Shown in pieces: positions 6,181 to 9,137 of a stretch of 9,137 bases of DNA. This stretch comes from Acidimicrobiaceae bacterium. GTDB taxonomy: Bacteria > Actinomycetota > Acidimicrobiia > Acidimicrobiales > Microtrichaceae. Numbering within the stretch: position 1 is the first letter of the stretch; each line of letters starts with the position of its first letter. Both the position numbers and the translations under genes were made by a program. Location of the stretch: positions 572 to 9,708 of the forward strand of contig DORQ01000048.1 of the NCBI GenBank assembly GCA_003514205.1, in the 5' to 3' direction. The notes below the pieces were generated by a model. It was not told the DNA's origin. It saw only the letters and a program-made list of their open reading frames with translations, and did not search any database.

Positions 6181-7209
6181 ATGGAGTCACCACTCATCAC
6201 CTTTCCGCTCACCACACCGTGGCCAACTCGCGATCCGTTTCTCTTCTGCGTCCATCACTTGGATGCGTTCCCGACAGGCAACGCTGACCTCGGCCCCGAA
6301 GCGACCCTGCAGGGTCGCAACATTGGCTCAGACTTCTCGGGTATCGACGGTTGGTCGATGTATCACGGCGATACGGTGCCAGGATTCCCACAACACCCAC
6401 ATCGGGGTTTCGAGACAGTCACCTTCGTTGTTCAAGGAACACTCGATCATTCCGATTCGCTTGGCGCCACCGCGAGATTCGGGCCAGGAGATAGCCAGTG
6501 GCTCACAGCTGGCGCGGGAATCGTGCACTCCGAAATGATGCCGCTGGTGAAGAGTGACGCCCCGAACCCCACCGAGCTGTTTCAGATCTGGCTCAACCTG
6601 GCCTCGGAGGACAAAATGGCAGATCCTCACTTCTCGATGACCTGGGATGAGCACCGTCCGCGAGTCCACCATGTCGATGAATCCGGAAGGGAATCGATCA
6701 TCTCGCTAGTTGCGGGCAACTATGAGGGCGAGCTAGCACCAGCGCCACCACCGCGTTCCTGGGCGTCGCGACCCGAGTCCGGCGTCGTGATTTGGCATGT
6801 CACCATGCAACCCGGTGCCATCTGGACCCTTCCGGAAACCGCCGCAGACGTACAACGGAGCCTCTACCTTGCCCATGGCAACAGCATCTCCACCCCACGC
6901 GGCGACATCCAACCCGGCGAAGGAACCCACCTCCCTGATCACCACTCGCTAGAGATCACTGCCAGCGAAGCTGGAGCCACGCTGCTCATTCTTGGTGGAA
7001 CACCCATCAATGAGCCGGTCGCACAGTACGGTCCGTTCGTGATGAATACCCGTGCGGAACTCGCGAGCACGATCGAGGAGTACCAGCGCACGCAGTTCGG
7101 AGGGTGGCCCTGGCCCACTGACGATCCAAACCACGGTGCAACCCGAGACCGCTTCGCTGTCTACCCAAACGGCGACGCCGAGAACCCAGAAGCGTCGCAA
7201 TTAGTCTGA
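6181..7209 (+). CDS. Pirin family bicupin protein
   Basis: Pirins are cytoplasmic iron-binding bicupins; some members oxidise quercetin, others act as redox-sensing partners of enzymes or transcription factors. In this 342-aa protein the N-terminal cupin carries the complete metal site: His72 and His74 in PQHPHRGFETVTFVVQG, and His116 and Glu118 in GAGIVHSEMM. The GDSQWLTAGAG block before it is typical of the family. The C-terminal cupin (~185-300) ends with GGTPINEPVAQYGPFVMNT and the family's closing segment, FGGWPWP. The length is somewhat above the usual ~290 aa because of extra residues before the first cupin and a ~35-residue tail. The ATG at 6181 is the only sensible start, although no good Shine-Dalgarno precedes it. 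It is 42 bp after the DUF4185-like gene on the same strand, so it may be read with the envelope cluster or have its own promoter. Its substrate is unknown. Confidence 0.95.
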   Translation: MESPLITFPLTTPWPTRDPFLFCVHHLDAFPTGNADLGPEATLQGRNIGSDFSGIDGWSMYHGDTVPGFPQHPHRGFETVTFVVQGTLDHSDSLGATARFGPGDSQWLTAGAGIVHSEMMPLVKSDAPNPTELFQIWLNLASEDKMADPHFSMTWDEHRPRVHHVDESGRESIISLVAGNYEGELAPAPPPRSWASRPESGVVIWHVTMQPGAIWTLPETAADVQRSLYLAHGNSISTPRGDIQPGEGTHLPDHHSLEITASEAGATLLILGGTPINEPVAQYGPFVMNTRAELASTIEEYQRTQFGGWPWPTDDPNHGATRDRFAVYPNGDAENPEASQLV

Positions 7210-7222
7210 GGGAAACCAACTA

Positions 7223-7260
7223 GAGCAGCAGCACTCAGAGCTGCCTGAGTGTTGCTGTTC
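7223..7260. terminator. Strong stem-loop between the pirin gene and the toxin gene
   Basis: Bases 7223-7238 pair with 7245-7260 around a 6-base loop (AGCTGC), giving a 16-bp stem with two G-U wobbles in plus-strand RNA. On the minus strand the wobbles become A-C mismatches, so the hairpin is stronger for pirin transcripts. It starts 13 bases after the pirin stop and lies ~73 bp beyond the convergent toxin stop, as expected for a shared transcription end. There is no U-run, so it may be a U-less terminator or an mRNA 3'-end stabiliser. Confidence 0.6.
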
Positions 7261-7333
7261 AGAGGAATGCGGCCCTGGCACTTCTGAACATGATCGGCAG
7301 TCGGCATCCCCACGGATTGAACCCGGTGGTTAC

Positions 7334-7654
7334 TCAACAGGCGATTACATGGGCCATGGCCGCACAGACCTCGGGCCAACGGATCCGCTCCATCGATCCT
7401 GCCTGCGCAAGAAATCGGTCTGAGTCGATGAGTTGGATATTGTCGAAATTTGCGACGCATTCAAGATCCAGACCATCAGATGACCCCAAGTGGACCTCGC
7501 ACGGAATCCCTCGGATCCTCGATGTGATTGGAGCAGCAAGGAGTCTGGTGAGTTGGGGCGCTACCCATGATCGGGTCAGCACCAACACCGGGCGGATCTT
7601 GTCGACTTCGAAGTCAACCCACCAGATCTGTCCATGCCCAATATCAGCTGGCAC
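7334..7654 (-). CDS. mazF: MazF/PemK-family endoribonuclease toxin
   Basis: MazF toxins cut single-stranded mRNA at short sequence motifs and stop growth when the antitoxin is lost. This 106-aa protein has the family pattern: GQIWWVDF near the N terminus, KIRPVLVLTRS with the conserved Arg21, LLAAPITSRIRGIPCEV with the conserved Thr/Ser (~44-45), then the strands around DGLDLECVANFDNI and a C-terminal helix (EVCAAMAHVIA). Its length is normal for MazF and no key segment is missing, so it is probably active. The start is GTG at 7654, overlapping the end of the antitoxin gene by 11 bases; the pair is therefore one operon with coupled translation, antitoxin first. The RNA target motif cannot be deduced. 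Confidence 0.9.
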   Translation of the reverse strand: MPADIGHGQIWWVDFEVDKIRPVLVLTRSWVAPQLTRLLAAPITSRIRGIPCEVHLGSSDGLDLECVANFDNIQLIDSDRFLAQAGSMERIRWPEVCAAMAHVIAC

Positions 7655-7949
7655 TAGTCAGTGCGCGCGCAACGCTGCGCTTCTTCGCGAGAGCGCGCAC
7701 CTCAGGTGGCACTCCTCCGGTGTAGTCGAGTTCGTTATCCGCATCGCCCGCTCCTCTTCCCATATGAAGCTCTGGGTCAGCGTGATAGGGGAAACGGCCA
7801 ATCGCCTCTGTCTCACGACGAGCAATGAGCGCTTGCAGTAACGCATCAATTGCTAGGTCAAAGAGCTCGCTATCGCGAACCGAGGTCAATTCGCGGGCGC
7901 GACTGAGACGATCTCCGTCTACCGTCGTCGAGACTCTCACACGATTCAT
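7644..7949 (-). CDS. mazE: MazE-type ribbon-helix-helix antitoxin
   Basis: The 101-aa product begins MNRVRVSTTVDGDRLSRARE, where the RVRVSTTV stretch is the DNA-binding ribbon strand, and helices follow (RLSRARELT and DSELFDLAIDALLQALIARRE). This is the ribbon-helix-helix layout of antitoxins paired with actinobacterial MazF toxins. The C-terminal half is polar and likely disordered (DNELDYTGGVPPEVRALAKK), the usual toxin-wrapping segment. The ATG at 7949 was chosen because the fold begins there and a -10 box ends 7 bases before it; an in-frame TTG at 7979 would add ten residues that overlap that promoter. The protein should neutralise the toxin and repress its own promoter, whose candidate operator is the palindrome at 7947-7967. 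The downstream toxin gene overlaps its stop by 11 bases. Confidence 0.85.
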   Translation of the reverse strand: MNRVRVSTTVDGDRLSRARELTSVRDSELFDLAIDALLQALIARRETEAIGRFPYHADPELHMGRGAGDADNELDYTGGVPPEVRALAKKRSVARALTSAS

Positions 7950-7967
7950 GCCACTAATTGTAGCATG
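7947..7967. promoter_or_regulatory. Candidate autoregulatory operator of mazEF
   Basis: A 21-bp imperfect palindrome has perfect outer arms CATGC (7947-7951) and GCATG (7963-7967) and 8 of 10 symmetric pairs matching in total. It covers both the -10 box and the start codon of the antitoxin gene. Ribbon-helix-helix antitoxins normally bind such inverted sites at their own promoter, so binding here would block RNA polymerase. Confidence 0.5.
7957..7962 (-). promoter_or_regulatory. -10 box of the mazEF operon, at leaderless distance
   Basis: TACAAT on the minus strand matches the -10 consensus at 5/6 positions and is followed by exactly seven bases (TAGTGGC) before the ATG at 7949. Transcription would start at or next to the A of the start codon, so the mRNA would have no 5' leader or ribosome binding site, and none is seen. 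No convincing -35 hexamer lies 16-18 bp upstream, as is common in actinobacterial promoters. Confidence 0.6.
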
Positions 7968-8035
7968 AATCAGGCTCAAGAGGGAGCGCCAGTAGATCGG
8001 GCATTCGGGACTGCTACGCCCATTTTGGACTGCCG

Positions 8036-8041
8036 TACTAT
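8036..8041 (+). promoter_or_regulatory. -10 box of the small membrane protein gene, at leaderless distance
   Basis: TACTAT (4/6 match to the -10 consensus, keeping the key TA...T) is followed by six bases and then GTG at 8048. This is the distance expected for a leaderless mRNA, and no Shine-Dalgarno sequence is present. No clear -35 is seen. Confidence 0.45.
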
Positions 8042-8047
8042 CTCAGT

Positions 8048-8500
8048 GTGCAACGCACGCTCCGAAACTCCATCCGGCGGACTGGCGCCCCGGTGCTGAT
8101 CCACAGCCTGGCTGCGCTCTTGGTATGGGGCTTTGTGGTCTACACAGCTGAGATCGCATACGAGGAAGTTCCAGCAACTCCGGGATCCCCTAGTCGTTAC
8201 GAGCCCGCTGCTGGAGTTGACTATGGTCCTGAACGCTCAGTTGGTATGGCAATACTGCTCGAACTCCTTTCGATCGCCGCAATGGCGATGCTCCTCGCTT
8301 CGAAGGTTCGCCCGCTACGTCTATCGCTTGGATCCGGCGTTGCCTTCCTACTGGGGTCAGCGAACACTCTCCGTTTGATACCGGAGTATCCATTCGACCC
8401 ATTACCCTCCTGGCCACTCGTCGTACTCGTGAATGCCGCCATCGCGGCCGCGTTGGTGGCATACCTTCATGCATGGAAAGCGGAAGAAACACCCGACTAA
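8048..8500 (+). CDS. Four-helix membrane protein of unknown family
   Basis: The family is not recognised. The 150-aa product has a basic N terminus (MQRTLRNSIRRTG) and four predicted membrane helices at about 15-37, 67-84, 93-110 and 122-142, with a short charged end (KAEETPD). Between helices 1 and 2 is a ~28-residue polar loop (EEVPATPGSPSRYEPAAGVDYG). The positive-inside rule puts both ends in the cytoplasm and this loop outside. No catalytic or ligand motif is evident. The GTG at 8048 was chosen because a -10 box lies six bases before it and the basic N terminus follows directly; there is no ribosome binding site. It stands alone: divergent from mazEF (98 bp between starts) and convergent with the LtrA gene (13 bp between stops). 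Confidence 0.7.
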   Translation: MQRTLRNSIRRTGAPVLIHSLAALLVWGFVVYTAEIAYEEVPATPGSPSRYEPAAGVDYGPERSVGMAILLELLSIAAMAMLLASKVRPLRLSLGSGVAFLLGSANTLRLIPEYPFDPLPSWPLVVLVNAAIAAALVAYLHAWKAEETPD

Positions 8501-8503
8501 AGC

Positions 8504-8524
8504 CAATCGGTCGTCAGTCGGTTG
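8504..8524. terminator. Weak hairpin at the convergent gene ends
   Basis: In plus-strand RNA, CAATCGG (8504-8510) can pair with TCGGTTG (8518-8524) over seven base pairs, two of them G-U, around a 7-base loop. It follows the stop of the small membrane protein by three bases and overlaps the last codons of the convergent LtrA gene. It has no U-run and the stem is modest. Confidence 0.25.
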
Positions 8525-9137
8525 ACGTCCTCGAATCGTTCGGGTTCGTCTTCTGCAGCGCCGCAGCCATCGGCGAGGTCGCGAATCTTTGAGCCGACAT
8601 CTTGGCCGTTGTGCCGAGAATCACGGCGAGGCAGACCATCGAGACAAGGCCAGGCACCACTCCGCTCACCACAGCGAGCAGCAGAATACTTGCCAGGCCC
8701 GTCAACCGGACGGTCGAGACGGTACGCGAAAGTCGCCATTGGATCGCCATGAACCCACCGATAAGCAACACAGCAGCGCCAGCGAGCAGGACTTGCTCTG
8801 CTGTGTCGAAGTGCTTACGAGGTGAATGCACAACATGCTCAGCAAGCACGGCGAAGACGATAATCCCGCACACAAGTGGGAAATGAATGAAACTCCCCAC
8901 ATCACGAGCAACACGGCCTCGCTCTGTCGGGCTGGCAGCCTCCAACGCGTGCTCGAAAACCTCTGGAATATAGGCAAAGTAGGCCCACCACAGACTGCAC
9001 GCCACCGCAGAGGCCGCGATCAGTGCACCGACACCGAGAGCGGACATGTCCGTCCTTTCAGCGGAGTTCACACCAATGGCCACGAGTACCTCACCCAAAG
9101 CAATAGTGATGAACAGGCTGTGTCGCTCGGCGAAATG
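8514..9137 (-). CDS. LtrA family (low temperature requirement) membrane protein, C-terminal part (5' end outside window)
   Basis: The frame is open to the right edge, so only the last 207 residues are visible; full LtrA-family proteins are about 350-400 aa. The edge begins inside the family's most conserved block, HFAERHSLFITIALGE, followed by VLVAIGVNSAERTD. Later marks are a Trp/Tyr-rich helix (CSLWWAYFAYIPEVFEHAL), then SFIHFPLVCGIIVFAVLAEHVV, a helix AEQVLLAGAAVLLIGGFMAI, and a final double helix ending ...VCLAVILGTT. About six membrane helices are visible here. The tail is polar (NPNDSRTSTD). The family was named after a Listeria gene needed for growth in the cold, but its molecular activity is unknown. 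The GTG and TTG codons inside the visible part are not the true start. It converges on the small membrane protein gene. Confidence 0.9.
   Translation of the reverse strand, partial: HFAERHSLFITIALGEVLVAIGVNSAERTDMSALGVGALIAASAVACSLWWAYFAYIPEVFEHALEAASPTERGRVARDVGSFIHFPLVCGIIVFAVLAEHVVHSPRKHFDTAEQVLLAGAAVLLIGGFMAIQWRLSRTVSTVRLTGLASILLLAVVSGVVPGLVSMVCLAVILGTTAKMSAQRFATSPMAAALQKTNPNDSRTSTD

Noticed and set aside
7950..7979. TTG start of the antitoxin at 7979
   Set aside because: It would place the promoter's -10 box inside the coding region; the ribbon-helix-helix fold starts at the ATG at 7949.

Overview
The window looks like chromosomal DNA of an actinobacterium with moderately high G+C. The evidence is a LuxR-type regulator fragment, an aculeacin-type acylase, an LCP cell-wall ligase beside DUF4185-type and Pro/Thr-linker lipoproteins, LtrA, and two genes with a -10 box sitting 6-7 nt before the start codon (leaderless style). 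A lineage such as Acidimicrobiia would fit, but that is a guess from style, not a determination.

Layout: 1-855 (+) is the C-terminal end of a LuxR-family regulator that begins outside the window. 889-3231 (-) is a penicillin-amidase superfamily Ntn-hydrolase, closest to aculeacin A acylase and AHL acylases, convergent with the regulator and without a visible signal peptide. A 147-bp divergent region with a 16-bp perfect palindrome separates it from a plus-strand cluster at 3379-7209. That cluster holds a small secreted or lipid-anchored protein with a C-terminal beta-rich domain, an LCP (LytR-CpsA-Psr) phosphotransferase starting at TTG 4 bp later, a DUF4185/GH183-like lipoprotein overlapping the LCP gene by 25 bp, and a bicupin pirin 42 bp further on. 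A 16-bp stem hairpin (7223-7260) closes the unit.

From 7334 to 7949 (-) lies a compact MazEF-type toxin-antitoxin pair: a ribbon-helix-helix antitoxin overlapping by 11 nt the GTG start of a MazF/PemK RNase. Its promoter has a good -10 box exactly at leaderless distance, inside a 21-bp imperfect palindrome that could be the autoregulatory operator. Divergent from it, 8048-8500 (+) encodes a 150-aa four-helix membrane protein of unknown family, also probably leaderless. The right edge (8514-9137, -) is the C-terminal part of an LtrA-family membrane protein that continues outside.

Functional picture: the middle cluster is most simply read as a cell-envelope module. The LCP enzyme would join a glycopolymer to peptidoglycan, the DUF4185-like lipoprotein may bind or cut such a glycan, and the small lipoprotein may be an accessory. 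The acylase may destroy an N-acylated signal, lipopeptide or other amide. The toxin-antitoxin pair is an ordinary accessory module. No tRNA, rRNA, CRISPR array, insertion sequence or attachment site was seen. No gap between genes exceeds 300 bases; the largest are 3232-3378 and 7210-7333.
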